Origin: Candidatus Zixiibacteriota bacterium
GTDB taxonomy: Bacteria > Zixibacteria > MSB-5A5 > GN15 > FEB-12
Length of the DNA: 64,000 bases
NCBI GenBank assembly: GCA_028289585.1
Contig: JANQPI010000010.1
Span: forward strand, 558,001-622,000
Direction: 5' to 3'
Shown: positions 26,318 to 34,908 of the stretch, one piece after another
How positions within the stretch are numbered: the first letter of the stretch is position 1
How the letters are laid out: each line of letters begins with the position of its first letter
Program-made: the position numbers and the translations under genes
Notes under the pieces: model-generated
Told to the model about the DNA's origin: nothing
Databases searched by the model: none
What the model saw: only the letters and a program-made list of their open reading frames with translations

Positions 26318-27765
26318 GTGACTTACGTTTATATTCAGTTAACTGGCGCGACGGTATGCTCTTGGGCGAAACCCACTTACGGCATACGGAGGCGTATCTT
26401 GAAACCCTCAGCCGGCAATTCGGAATGCCGCTTGGGGACCATTGGGGACTGCTCCCTCAACCGGGCACGAATGAGCCGTCCCTCCGCCTTGAAGTCGGCA
26501 CCGTAACTGGGCGACTGACCGTAACGCTGCGTCGGTGCCGGGCGATTACCTCCCTCGGCCATCTCATTGCGATCGACGACACGCACGACGCACCACTTGT
26601 CGCTGACTACGATCTTGGTGACGAAGAGTCGGTGCCGATCTGGTTGGCGATCGATCCCCGTCGAAAAGCGGAGGTCGGCGAACCCAATCCCGACGAAGAA
26701 CTCCCGCGGAAGCCGTATCAGACCCCGGTCTATGATCTACTGATCGGTGATGACCCCGGGCGACCGAGTGGTGAACTGATCCCGTTAGGGCGGGTGACCT
26801 TGGGAGCCGACGGTGCGCAGCTCTCGGCTGTGGACATTCCACCCGCGGTGACGTTGTCGGCTGAGGCCAATCTCTCGCAGATTGCCACTGACCTTCGCAA
26901 CCGGGTCGACAATCTGCTGTCATTGGCGCTGCGAGCCTACAGTGCGGTTACTCAGGCCGGCGCTCTCTCGAACGAATCGACGGCCCTGCAGTCGGACTTC
27001 CGGGAGACGATAGCGCAGATTGCCTACCACCTGTCGGCTACGATTGACCAGATCATTGTCGGCCGTAACGCTGTCCACCCAATGACACTTGTCGTTACTT
27101 GCAAATCACTCTTCCGGGTCTTCTCATCGCTCTTTTCACTGCGGCCCGGTCTGCGCGATTACCTTAACGAACGCGTCTTCACCAAGGAATTGGGAAGTGA
27201 TATTGGTCGCTTTCAGTCCGAGATCGACTCATTTCTCCTTGGCGAGTACGACCATACTCGTCTGGGTGAGCAGATTACGACGATTCGGTCGATTCTCGGT
27301 TCTCTGCGGGCCGTTATGGGACACGTCGCCCAGGTCAAGCGTGAGCAGCTCGGTGAACAGGCGGTCGCTACGGATACGCTGACCTATAGTGGTCGTACAT
27401 ATCGACAACTGTCGTATGCGAATGTGTCGGTTGAGCAGGTCGGTGATTTAACCTATCTCATGCTTACGATCGCTCAGCCGTTGCCGATATCCGACATGGT
27501 CGTACTCATGGGCAAAGAGCTTTTCTCGGGCGGAGCATGGTCATCCATGCAGGTTCGCCTGGGACTCAACGATGCTCGTGGGTTGGGAGAAACCGATCCG
27601 GTGACCGTTGATCAGGTTGCTTTTGGCAACAAAGTCGCCCTGCGTCCCGAGGACATGCTCAAAGTCGCTTCGGTCAATCAGGTGACGTTGATCTTCCGTG
27701 GCGCCGGGGACACGTCCGCCCTCAATCGAATGACTAAGAACGATCTGATCGCGTACTCGATGTAG
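26314..27765 (+). CDS. tssK: TssK baseplate-membrane connector
   Basis: A 483-residue protein of the TssK family, which links the baseplate to the membrane complex. The N terminus has VNWRDGMLLGETHLRH, equivalent to the WxxGMLLxPxH motif of TssK. The middle contains the long helical region with the QIAYHLSATIDQIIVGRNAVHP and LRPGLRDYLNERVF segments. The C-terminal third is beta-rich. It overlaps tssG by ATGA, indicating coupled synthesis, and precedes the membrane genes, matching its role as connector. Confidence 0.85.
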   Translation: MSDLRLYSVNWRDGMLLGETHLRHTEAYLETLSRQFGMPLGDHWGLLPQPGTNEPSLRLEVGTVTGRLTVTLRRCRAITSLGHLIAIDDTHDAPLVADYDLGDEESVPIWLAIDPRRKAEVGEPNPDEELPRKPYQTPVYDLLIGDDPGRPSGELIPLGRVTLGADGAQLSAVDIPPAVTLSAEANLSQIATDLRNRVDNLLSLALRAYSAVTQAGALSNESTALQSDFRETIAQIAYHLSATIDQIIVGRNAVHPMTLVVTCKSLFRVFSSLFSLRPGLRDYLNERVFTKELGSDIGRFQSEIDSFLLGEYDHTRLGEQITTIRSILGSLRAVMGHVAQVKREQLGEQAVATDTLTYSGRTYRQLSYANVSVEQVGDLTYLMLTIAQPLPISDMVVLMGKELFSGGAWSSMQVRLGLNDARGLGETDPVTVDQVAFGNKVALRPEDMLKVASVNQVTLIFRGAGDTSALNRMTKNDLIAYSM

Positions 27766-27769
27766 TCAG

Positions 27770-28699
27770 ATGGAAATATCGGGCTACATCGACGATCTCT
27801 TCCGGTACCTGGAGGCGTTTGAGACAAACACCACCCAGTTCGAAACGGAGGCGTTCCTCCAGACTTACAATGGCATCATCGCTGTCTTTGGCGCCCTGCG
27901 CGAGCAGCGGGATCGAGCGGTTGAGGTTGATCAGGCGCTGCTCGAAAAGATGAAACTGGCTCCACTGACAACTTCGGATCTGCGGCAAACAACAGTACAG
28001 GTCCTGGTGTCATTTTTTGAGGCAGAAGTCGATGTCGACGGTCGATCGGATCGGTCGTACAGCTACTGTCGCGGTGTTCGCCCAGTGAAACAGGACGTCC
28101 CGTTCATTGTCAATCATCTCGTCCCCGGATTGTTCCGTACCGGTGCCCTGCAGAACAACACGCGCCTTAATCATTTTCTCTTGGATGAGATGGCGCGGTT
28201 CATGTCGAAATTTGGCAAGCCGGTCGATTCCGCCATGACACCCGAAACGTGGCAGCAGTTGTCCGATCCGCTCAAGGTTTTCGAACTTGCTCGTCGCCGA
28301 CGTGACCTCGGTGATGACCTTATCCATGATCGGACATCGCTCGAGTTTCACCTCAATCGTGTGAATCTGATCAATCGCCTTGCCGAACGATCGAAGCTGA
28401 TCGATGGCTATCTCTCCTCCTGGGGTTATGTTCAGCGAGAGACGTTCTGGTCAAAGCTTTCCAAGTCGCTGGGCGCGGTATTCGGCAAACTCCGCGGTAC
28501 ATTTTCGTCTTCAACGCATTTTCGACTCACCATGACGCAGCGGCGGCCGGCGATACTCATTTATCTCGTTGTCATGATTCTCGCGGTCGCATTTGCGATT
28601 TGGGTTCCCGGCTATTGGTCGAACCACACCGAGCAGCGCTTGGAGGAATTCCGCAGTGAGAGCGGACTTGCTCCCCTCGACGGAGGTGAGACGCCATGA
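27770..28699 (+). CDS. tail-anchored inner-membrane protein in the TssL position
   Basis: A 309-residue protein with a long helical cytoplasmic part and one membrane segment near the C terminus (about 262-284, ILIYLVVMILAVAFAIWVPG), leaving about 25 residues outside. Topology and place between TssK and the TssM-like gene fit TssL, which is also a C-terminally anchored cytoplasmic protein that TssK contacts. However, the DotU/TssL sequence landmarks (ARYALCA-type and FHxxxxGGE-type motifs) are not visible, so homology cannot be claimed. Part of the middle is notable for QNNTRLNHFLLDEMARFM. The last bases overlap the next gene by ATGA, so the two are likely made together. Alternative: an unrelated adaptor specific to this lineage. 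Confidence 0.55.
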   Translation: MEISGYIDDLFRYLEAFETNTTQFETEAFLQTYNGIIAVFGALREQRDRAVEVDQALLEKMKLAPLTTSDLRQTTVQVLVSFFEAEVDVDGRSDRSYSYCRGVRPVKQDVPFIVNHLVPGLFRTGALQNNTRLNHFLLDEMARFMSKFGKPVDSAMTPETWQQLSDPLKVFELARRRRDLGDDLIHDRTSLEFHLNRVNLINRLAERSKLIDGYLSSWGYVQRETFWSKLSKSLGAVFGKLRGTFSSSTHFRLTMTQRRPAILIYLVVMILAVAFAIWVPGYWSNHTEQRLEEFRSESGLAPLDGGETP

Positions 28700-30894
28700 A
28701 CCTGATGGGGTGGTTTGGGAAGGCCAAGTCGAAGCGAAAGAAGAAATCCAAGGGACCGGCTGCAGCCGGTCCATCGTGGCCGGCTGGCACGCGTATCGGT
28801 ATCTACGGTCACGCCAACTGCGGCAAATCTGTTTTTCTGACGGTGCTCAACGAGGAATCGAAAGTTTCTCGCGACATCCAGTTATCCGTTACCGACAATC
28901 GCACATCGAATGAATTGCTCAAGAATTATCGCGCGATTTGGGGGTTAGGGACGGCTCAAGGTGCGGGAACGATGGTTGATCTTCGCGGAGAACGAGCTTT
29001 CCCGGAGCCGACCCAGCCGCTTGTCCCATACGTGCTCAATGCGATCCTTGATCGCAAAGAGAAAGAGACGGTTGTCACGCTCGACTATCCGGGTTCGGCC
29101 GTAGATATCTCAAGTACCCACCAGGAGCGTGAGACGGTACGTGACTTCATGGCGTCGTCTGACGGCTTGCTCTTTTTCTATGACCCCAAAGTCCTCGGTG
29201 CCGAGCTCGTTTCTCAAGCGCACGTATCATCGTTCGTAACAATGCTCGAACAGTTGGCACCGCTCAGCAAGCGAGTCCCTGTACCGGTAGCACTCGTCAT
29301 CACTAAGGCGGATACGCTTGATGGCTTTACCGGCGATGCTCAGTCGGTGCTCATCCGTGAAACGCACGAGCATATCTTTTCCGAAGACTTTGAGACGTTT
29401 CTCGATTTCGTTCTGTCTGACAATCAGATTCAGGCGAACACGGCGTGGGCAGCTACTGTGCGCACGGTTCTCCTGCGGCTGAAAGACTTTTTACACGTCG
29501 TCCTTGGCCGCACGCTCGATTTTCAGATCTTCTTTGTCTCCTCGACCGGTAATCAACCTATGAAGATAGGTGAAGAGGTCGGTCGCTCTCTCTACCAGCC
29601 GCCTGACCGCATGGCACCAGTCGGTATCCGGGCACCGTGGTATTGGTTACTTAAGGCGGTCGTTCGTAATCGATCGATAGCCCGATGGCGGCGAGCAACC
29701 AAGTGGGTCGCCGCGGCATCACTGATCTTCGCACTCGTCTATTCGTTGCCGTTTGCCTACCACTTTGGCTGGCTCTTGCCACGCGCCACCAACGTTGAAG
29801 CCAGTGTCAAAGAGACGTTTGGCGGGAATATGTTCAACCTGCCGGCCGATCAGCGAGCCAAGGTCCGGTCGGCGTACCGTCGCTACGCCGGAAGTTTCCC
29901 GGTTGAGGCACTCTTCCCATCGTATCAGAAGACCGCCGAGCAGATCGAACTTCGCTATCGTCAAGCGTCACTCGACGAGGCACTGGCCCAACTCGACCAG
30001 GTCATCGAACGCTTTATCGGAATTGTCATCGACACCTCGATCTGGCCTAAGCCAGTGCCGGGTGATACGCTGCTTGCCGAGGGCGCATCGACCGTGGCGT
30101 TTACCAAAGTCAGCGATGATATCGCCATGCTCCGCGAGCTTGCTCCGGATACGTCCCAGCTGGCGCGCCGAGCCGATCGAATGCGGTGGTATTACGACCG
30201 TTTCCGGCAGACGCTCTTCAGCCCGGGGGATACCGCTATCTGGCAGCAGATGAAAGATCAGGTAGCGCAGGAGAACCAGTTACGTACCGATGACTTGTCG
30301 CGATCGGAGAAGAACCTGGGTGAGGCCATTCTTGCCCAACAGGTCAAGAAGTCACGTCGAGTTATCGCGCAGCAGACCTCGGTCGACATTCAGCCGATCT
30401 TCGATGAAATCAACTCGATCACCGATCCGGAATACCGATTAACCACCGCGGTGACCAGGTTGCGGGAGGCGCGGGGACGGTTGGCTGCGGACCCAAACAA
30501 CCCGGCGATTGGCAAGATCGATCGCTACATTCAGGATGCGAAGTACTTCGATCGCAGCCGCGACTACGAATTCAAGGTCGGCTCGATTCCAGCCGGCCAT
30601 CATTTGCACCTGATGATCGCCGGTCGTGGCCGAGACGGAACCTGGCGACGGGGTCAACAGATTCGCCCTGGGTTTACGTACACGTTCAAGTGGAAAGCCG
30701 GCGATGAGATTCATCTCGCGCTCGATCCTGACACGGGGGAGGAGACCTGGGGAGAGCGCTCGGAGATGACCGCGGTCCTTCGCGACAAATATGCATTGTT
30801 CGATCTGACGCGTGCCGTTAGCTTTTCACCAACTCATTCGGTAACGATTACGCTCGAAAACGACCCGACCGAGCGATTACCGCGCATTCAATAG
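28696..30894 (+). CDS. GTPase-TM-periplasmic protein, compact TssM-like membrane component
   Basis: A 732-residue protein. A basic, Lys-rich N terminus is followed by a GTPase-like domain: Walker A GHANCGKS (38-45), G3-like DYPG (130-133), G4-like TKAD (203-206) and G5-like SST (282-284). One membrane segment lies at about 337-361, then about 370 periplasmic residues that are first helical and later beta-rich. TssM of proteobacteria has three membrane segments, an internal NTPase region and about 1100-1200 residues, so this protein has the same logic but is much shorter and arranged differently. It follows the tail-anchored gene by ATGA and is placed like tssM. It probably forms the inner-membrane channel or anchor. 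Confidence 0.6.
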   Translation: MNLMGWFGKAKSKRKKKSKGPAAAGPSWPAGTRIGIYGHANCGKSVFLTVLNEESKVSRDIQLSVTDNRTSNELLKNYRAIWGLGTAQGAGTMVDLRGERAFPEPTQPLVPYVLNAILDRKEKETVVTLDYPGSAVDISSTHQERETVRDFMASSDGLLFFYDPKVLGAELVSQAHVSSFVTMLEQLAPLSKRVPVPVALVITKADTLDGFTGDAQSVLIRETHEHIFSEDFETFLDFVLSDNQIQANTAWAATVRTVLLRLKDFLHVVLGRTLDFQIFFVSSTGNQPMKIGEEVGRSLYQPPDRMAPVGIRAPWYWLLKAVVRNRSIARWRRATKWVAAASLIFALVYSLPFAYHFGWLLPRATNVEASVKETFGGNMFNLPADQRAKVRSAYRRYAGSFPVEALFPSYQKTAEQIELRYRQASLDEALAQLDQVIERFIGIVIDTSIWPKPVPGDTLLAEGASTVAFTKVSDDIAMLRELAPDTSQLARRADRMRWYYDRFRQTLFSPGDTAIWQQMKDQVAQENQLRTDDLSRSEKNLGEAILAQQVKKSRRVIAQQTSVDIQPIFDEINSITDPEYRLTTAVTRLREARGRLAADPNNPAIGKIDRYIQDAKYFDRSRDYEFKVGSIPAGHHLHLMIAGRGRDGTWRRGQQIRPGFTYTFKWKAGDEIHLALDPDTGEETWGERSEMTAVLRDKYALFDLTRAVSFSPTHSVTITLENDPTERLPRIQ

Positions 30895-30929
30895 CCGCGC
30901 GGTCTATGACGGAGAAAGGATTCACCTCG

Positions 30930-31442
30930 ATGCTCTCCTCACGTGTTCGCTTCCTGCTGGTGCTGACATTCGGCCTGATCGCCGCGACCTCGGCAACCGC
31001 GCAGATTCAGGTTCCGGCCGGTACCGAGTTTCGGGTAACCCTCGTTGAGCCAGTTAACTCCAAGCATGTGGTTGCCGGAGACACGGTTGCCATCCGTCTC
31101 CTCGACAGTATTTCCGTGGGAGGTATTGGCTTAGTCGCCGCCGGGGCGACCGGTACCGCAATCGTCGATGAGGCCAAGCGAGCTGGCAAGCCGGGCAAGA
31201 GCGGGATGGTATCGATTTCCCTGCATGCTATCGATGTCGAGTTCTATAACGCTCTCGATGACAAGATGATAATGATCGAAGCAGTCGATTCGCTTGCCGA
31301 CAAAGGGAGCAATAAGACAATCCTGTCGATTCTCCTGGGATTCGGCCTGTTCATCAAAGGGGGGGAGGGTGTCTTGCTTTCCGGTCAGCCGATCGCAGCA
31401 CGCACAACCGAGAACGTGATTCTTCTTCCCAGAGAAGAGTAG
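30930..31442 (+). CDS. periplasmic TrbI/VirB10-like domain protein, last gene of the locus
   Basis: A 170-residue exported protein. ATG 30930 has AAAGGA nine bases before it and starts a signal peptide ending ATSATA; the ATG at 30906 would put that segment internally. The mature part, with VPAGTEFRVTLVEPVNSKHV, GDTVAIRLLDSISVGGIGL and VAAGATGTAIVDEAK, resembles the beta-barrel core of VirB10/TrbI, which spans to the outer membrane in type IV systems. It lacks a lipobox, unlike the outer-membrane lipoprotein TssJ. As the last gene before the terminator it may replace TssJ as the periplasmic or outer-membrane partner of the GTPase protein, which is inference. Confidence 0.6.
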   Translation: MLSSRVRFLLVLTFGLIAATSATAQIQVPAGTEFRVTLVEPVNSKHVVAGDTVAIRLLDSISVGGIGLVAAGATGTAIVDEAKRAGKPGKSGMVSISLHAIDVEFYNALDDKMIMIEAVDSLADKGSNKTILSILLGFGLFIKGGEGVLLSGQPIAARTTENVILLPREE

Positions 31443-31472
31443 TGCTCTCCGCATAGTATATACGGACATGAA

Positions 31473-31499
31473 AACGGCCCGGCAGTTTGCCGGGCCGTT
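31473..31499 (+). terminator. bidirectional hairpin terminator
   Basis: A perfect 12-bp stem, AACGGCCCGGCA (31473-31484) with TGCCGGGCCGTT (31488-31499), closes over the three-base loop GTT. It is followed by CTTTG on the plus strand and by a short T run on the minus strand. It separates two convergent operons and is the strongest terminator in the window. Confidence 0.85.
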
Positions 31500-31523
31500 C
31501 TTTGTTGACGTGGCAATCGCTCT

Positions 31524-32459
31524 CTAGCGTCCGTCGCTGGTATCGATCGGGAAGAATACCTCAATCAGTCCAAAGTCAGTTCTGAGGCTATCGGAGTCAA
31601 TTGACGTCGACTGTCCCGTGGTGTCGGGCCGCGACATGAAGATCGAATTCGGCGGATCAAGGATGAGTGAGTCGGTGGTTCCCGACGGACCAAACGCTCG
31701 CCCATAGATTGTTACGATATCACTCCTGCCGCCGAGCGGCACGAGGCCGAACGGTGCTTGGGTATTTTTGCCGATGTTGATCCCAACGAAGCTTCCCTCG
31801 TTGAAGTTATCAGCGAACACATCCGGACCCAGTTGCGGTGAGACCACAATCGAATCGACATCGAAGAACGTGTTGCGATTGGCAATCGTGTTGATGTTCA
31901 GATCGAAGCCCAGGAAATAGATGCTGTCGATGCTCGTGTTGATGAGCTCCATCGTGATCGCGACGGTAGCACCGCCAATCACCCGCTGGAAGGAGGGATT
32001 CGGGCGCAGCAGTGACTGAACGGGACGTAGCATGATATCGAGATCGAGCGGCACGCCCGAGGCAACATTGGCGACAGCTGACCCGATCAGGACGAGTGTT
32101 GATTCGGGTGGGGCATCACCACCAAACAAATCCAATTGCCAGCCCCGAACCGTGAAGCGGCGATCGAGACCCTCGGGGATTACCGCGCGGAAGACCCACG
32201 CGCCCTCTTCGATAAAGACCGAGTCAGTGCGGCTGGTATCGAAGTCGAGTGTGGTGACATAAATCGGTTCCTCAAGATCTCGTGCGGTAACGGTCAGTGT
32301 ATAGTAGTTAACCAACCCTGCGGCGAGCTGTGCCTCCGGGCCCATTCGCATCGAGATCCCCTCGGCTGGCTCGTCGACCAGCGGCGATGATGTGCAGCCG
32401 ATCGCCAAGGCCAGGAGCGGCGTCAGTAGAGCGAGTCGTAACCATCGATTGGTTGTCAT
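31524..32459 (-). CDS. lipoprotein of unknown function
   Basis: A 311-residue lipoprotein with a signal peptide and lipobox LAIGC (Cys22). The mature part is beta-rich with many Asp and Thr residues, consistent with surface or periplasmic Ig-like domains, and no family was recognised. It is the last gene of a minus-strand operon and overlaps the preceding barrel gene by four bases. Context suggests it accompanies the outer-membrane barrel and the two CsgG-like proteins in an envelope assembly. Confidence 0.6.
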   Translation of the reverse strand: MTTNRWLRLALLTPLLALAIGCTSSPLVDEPAEGISMRMGPEAQLAAGLVNYYTLTVTARDLEEPIYVTTLDFDTSRTDSVFIEEGAWVFRAVIPEGLDRRFTVRGWQLDLFGGDAPPESTLVLIGSAVANVASGVPLDLDIMLRPVQSLLRPNPSFQRVIGGATVAITMELINTSIDSIYFLGFDLNINTIANRNTFFDVDSIVVSPQLGPDVFADNFNEGSFVGINIGKNTQAPFGLVPLGGRSDIVTIYGRAFGPSGTTDSLILDPPNSIFMSRPDTTGQSTSIDSDSLRTDFGLIEVFFPIDTSDGR

Positions 32460-33610
32460 AAAGTTACCCCCAATCCGAAGCGGATCTGAAATCCGGACAG
32501 GTCGAGATTTCCGTCGTCGGCATCGCCGGTGTAATATGTCAGACCGAGATGGTAGCCAATGCTGCTCGCTGCCGGCTGGTAGCCGAGGTCGCCGCCGATG
32601 CCAACGATCGATGCGCCGTTACTCGATAGGATTTCGAGTTCCTCAACGTCGTTGGCACTGATCGAACGGTAGCTTAAGGACGGTGCCAGTGACCATCCCT
32701 CGCTGAGTGCAAAGCTAACCGACCCTCCGATTGAGAATTCGCTGCCGTAGAGTTGGAGTGCGATGACATCAATGATGGTTGCGCTATCGGTAGCCGTTGT
32801 GTCGATATCGAAGAGTTCGTTGTCGCCTCGGCTGATGTATCGAATGTAGCCTGAGGCACCCATCCCCTCGTCGGCCACCCGAGCAAAGCTCAGTGAGACA
32901 TCAACCTGGGGTGACTGCTTGAAGATGTCTTCGTCATTTGCCTGATCGGTCGTCGAGGCCGTGTAGCCGAGCGAACCGGTCCAGAGCCAGTCTCCGGTCG
33001 GCAGATCGGCGGTTCCGACTAACTGAATGACGTCGCCGGGATTGTAGTCGTCGTCGTTTTCGTATGGCGTGTAGCTCCCGGTCAGCAGGTAGAGCGCGGT
33101 TGCCCCGAGTCGCATCGATCCCGCCTGCGTAGCACCACCGATCATTAGCGAGAGACCAAGACCTTCACCCAGCCGTCGCCGGGGATAGGTCAGGTAGTCC
33201 TGCGACAGCACTTCCATGATTGGTAGCCCCTCGTCAGTCGACAGGGAGGTCTTACCCGTCGGCACACGCAGCCCGAGCGACAGCAGGACGCGATCATCAG
33301 CCAACGACCGATTAAGCTGAATCCGCGCGTCACCAAGGCCGTTCAGGGCAACGTCACGACTACCGTCGTTCAGGGAGTGGCTCAGGTGATCAACGAAGAA
33401 GAGCGCCTCCAGGTTATCCTGTAGCGGAATGAAACCGCTGACGGGCAATTGAAACTGGGTGAGCGACGAATCGCCGAAATCCCAACTCGTAAAGACCGGG
33501 GCAATCGACCAACTGGTCGGCTGGCCGAACACGATTTGAGCGGACGCCGGTCGGACGAGCAGGATGATGGTTGCGACAAGCGCGAGGAGGAGAGTCAGTA
33601 TCTTGCGCAT
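32456..33610 (-). CDS. outer-membrane beta-barrel protein
   Basis: A 384-residue exported protein with a signal peptide (ending PASA) and about sixteen amphipathic strands with aromatic girdle residues. It ends in IRFGLGVTL, an outer-membrane-type terminal strand. Segments such as DDRVLLSLGLRVPTGKTSLS and DWLWTGSLGYTAST resemble porin-like or transporter-like barrels of the meta-pathway type, but no substrate can be named. Its ATG directly follows the TAG of the upstream TPR protein gene, and its 3' end overlaps the lipoprotein gene. Confidence 0.7.
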   Translation of the reverse strand: MRKILTLLLALVATIILLVRPASAQIVFGQPTSWSIAPVFTSWDFGDSSLTQFQLPVSGFIPLQDNLEALFFVDHLSHSLNDGSRDVALNGLGDARIQLNRSLADDRVLLSLGLRVPTGKTSLSTDEGLPIMEVLSQDYLTYPRRRLGEGLGLSLMIGGATQAGSMRLGATALYLLTGSYTPYENDDDYNPGDVIQLVGTADLPTGDWLWTGSLGYTASTTDQANDEDIFKQSPQVDVSLSFARVADEGMGASGYIRYISRGDNELFDIDTTATDSATIIDVIALQLYGSEFSIGGSVSFALSEGWSLAPSLSYRSISANDVEELEILSSNGASIVGIGGDLGYQPAASSIGYHLGLTYYTGDADDGNLDLSGFQIRFGLGVTL

Positions 33611-34900
33611 CTACTCCACCTTTGCTCGCACGGTTACGGTTTGCGTGCCGCGTGTCGTCGGCCGCCGCTCAGCAGGGTTGGGCAGATTCACGCCGCCCGG
33701 GATGATCGGATTGCGCCGCGACAGTTGGAAGAGCTGGTTGTCGAGACCGCTGCCGGGTGAGATACTCGCAGAAGCTGTCGCCAGGACCGTCTCTTGGAAC
33801 GATCCCAGCGTTGGCTCAACACCACCGGCGGCCGCGACCTCGCTGGAACGCGCGGCGTTATCGGCGATCGTGAAATTCCGGTCGAGCGTAGCCGCCTCGC
33901 GGAAGCTTGCCTGAGCATCGGAGAAGCGATTGAGCGCCCGCTGTTCAAGGCCCCGGGAATAGGCGAGGAAGGCGAGAAAGTTCTCGGTCGGCACCTCGCT
34001 GATCGCGTTGCGTTCGTCGGCCGTGAGTTCGATTCCCAGTTCATCGATGATGCCGAATACGAGTGCTTTCTGCAGCGTGAAGAACTGCTGCGTGCTCCCC
34101 TCGGCTGCTTCGGTCGGTTCACTGGAATCGTCTCGCACGTCGACAATCGTTGAATTGATTCGGAGCCGACGGTCCCCCAGATCGGTCATCGCACCGGTGA
34201 CTATCCGCGAGGAACCGACAAGTCGACCGACTCGCGGTGCCGAGGCCGACTGCACGAGGTCGGTTGACGCCAATTCGAGCTCGTTCAAGAGCGTTTCGAT
34301 CTTCAGGCGATCGACGACGGTCAATGACTGGACCTTGGCCAGATCGATTGCTGTCAGTTCCGCCAAACCATAGCTGAGCGGCTGGAGTTCATCAGGTAGT
34401 GCCGTGACATCGAACGGCATCACTGCGATCGATTGTTCAGGCAACGAGGCCGCGTCGAGAGCGGTTTCCTGCTCGATAGCAGTGGCCGCTTCGCGGGCTA
34501 TGCGTTCATAGACCAGATTATCGAGTCGTGCTCGTACGAGGTCGGCGGTGCGGCCACCATCGCGGAGCGCTAACGACTGTCCGTAGGCATTGATGGCATC
34601 ATCGGAACGATCCATGCGCTCAAACGTCATCCCGAGGTAAAGATACGCTTCCGGATCCGGCTTGATCGTATTCGCCTGATTGAGGGCATCAATTGCCATG
34701 TCGAATTGATTGTTCAGGTAGAACGCCAGGCCCAATCCGCGCCAGGCGTTGCGGTCCTCTGGTTTCTCACCGAGGTGCTCGTAGTAGGCAGCAATCGCTG
34801 CCTGATAGTCGCCGGCCTCGATGAAATCCCCAGGGTTGTCCGCGTAAACTGAGGCTGCGAGTCCGCATAGCAGACCCACAGCCAATCGCAGTGCTCGCAT
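33611..34900 (-). CDS. TPR plus CsgG-like exported protein
   Basis: A 429-residue protein with a signal peptide (ending SVYA). Residues about 25-130 are TPR repeats (AWRGLGLAFYLNNQFDMAID, LYLGMTFERMDRSDDAINAY). Residues about 160-285 form a CsgG/FlgO-like domain: SIAVMPFDVT, ELTAIDLAKVQSLTVVDRLK, then VGRLVGSSRIVTGAMTDLG. Such domains occur in outer-membrane secretion channels (CsgG) and in lipoproteins that act at the periplasmic side. The C-terminal part includes another short helical repeat and a low-complexity end. AAGGAGGGG precedes the ATG. It forms an operon with the related protein upstream, which has the same domains in the opposite order. Confidence 0.75.
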   Translation of the reverse strand: MRALRLAVGLLCGLAASVYADNPGDFIEAGDYQAAIAAYYEHLGEKPEDRNAWRGLGLAFYLNNQFDMAIDALNQANTIKPDPEAYLYLGMTFERMDRSDDAINAYGQSLALRDGGRTADLVRARLDNLVYERIAREAATAIEQETALDAASLPEQSIAVMPFDVTALPDELQPLSYGLAELTAIDLAKVQSLTVVDRLKIETLLNELELASTDLVQSASAPRVGRLVGSSRIVTGAMTDLGDRRLRINSTIVDVRDDSSEPTEAAEGSTQQFFTLQKALVFGIIDELGIELTADERNAISEVPTENFLAFLAYSRGLEQRALNRFSDAQASFREAATLDRNFTIADNAARSSEVAAAGGVEPTLGSFQETVLATASASISPGSGLDNQLFQLSRRNPIIPGGVNLPNPAERRPTTRGTQTVTVRAKVE

Positions 34901-34908
34901 ACCCCTCC

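Noticed and set aside
27770-28699. Calling this gene tssL outright
   Set aside because: Topology and position fit, but the DotU motifs are absent by eye.
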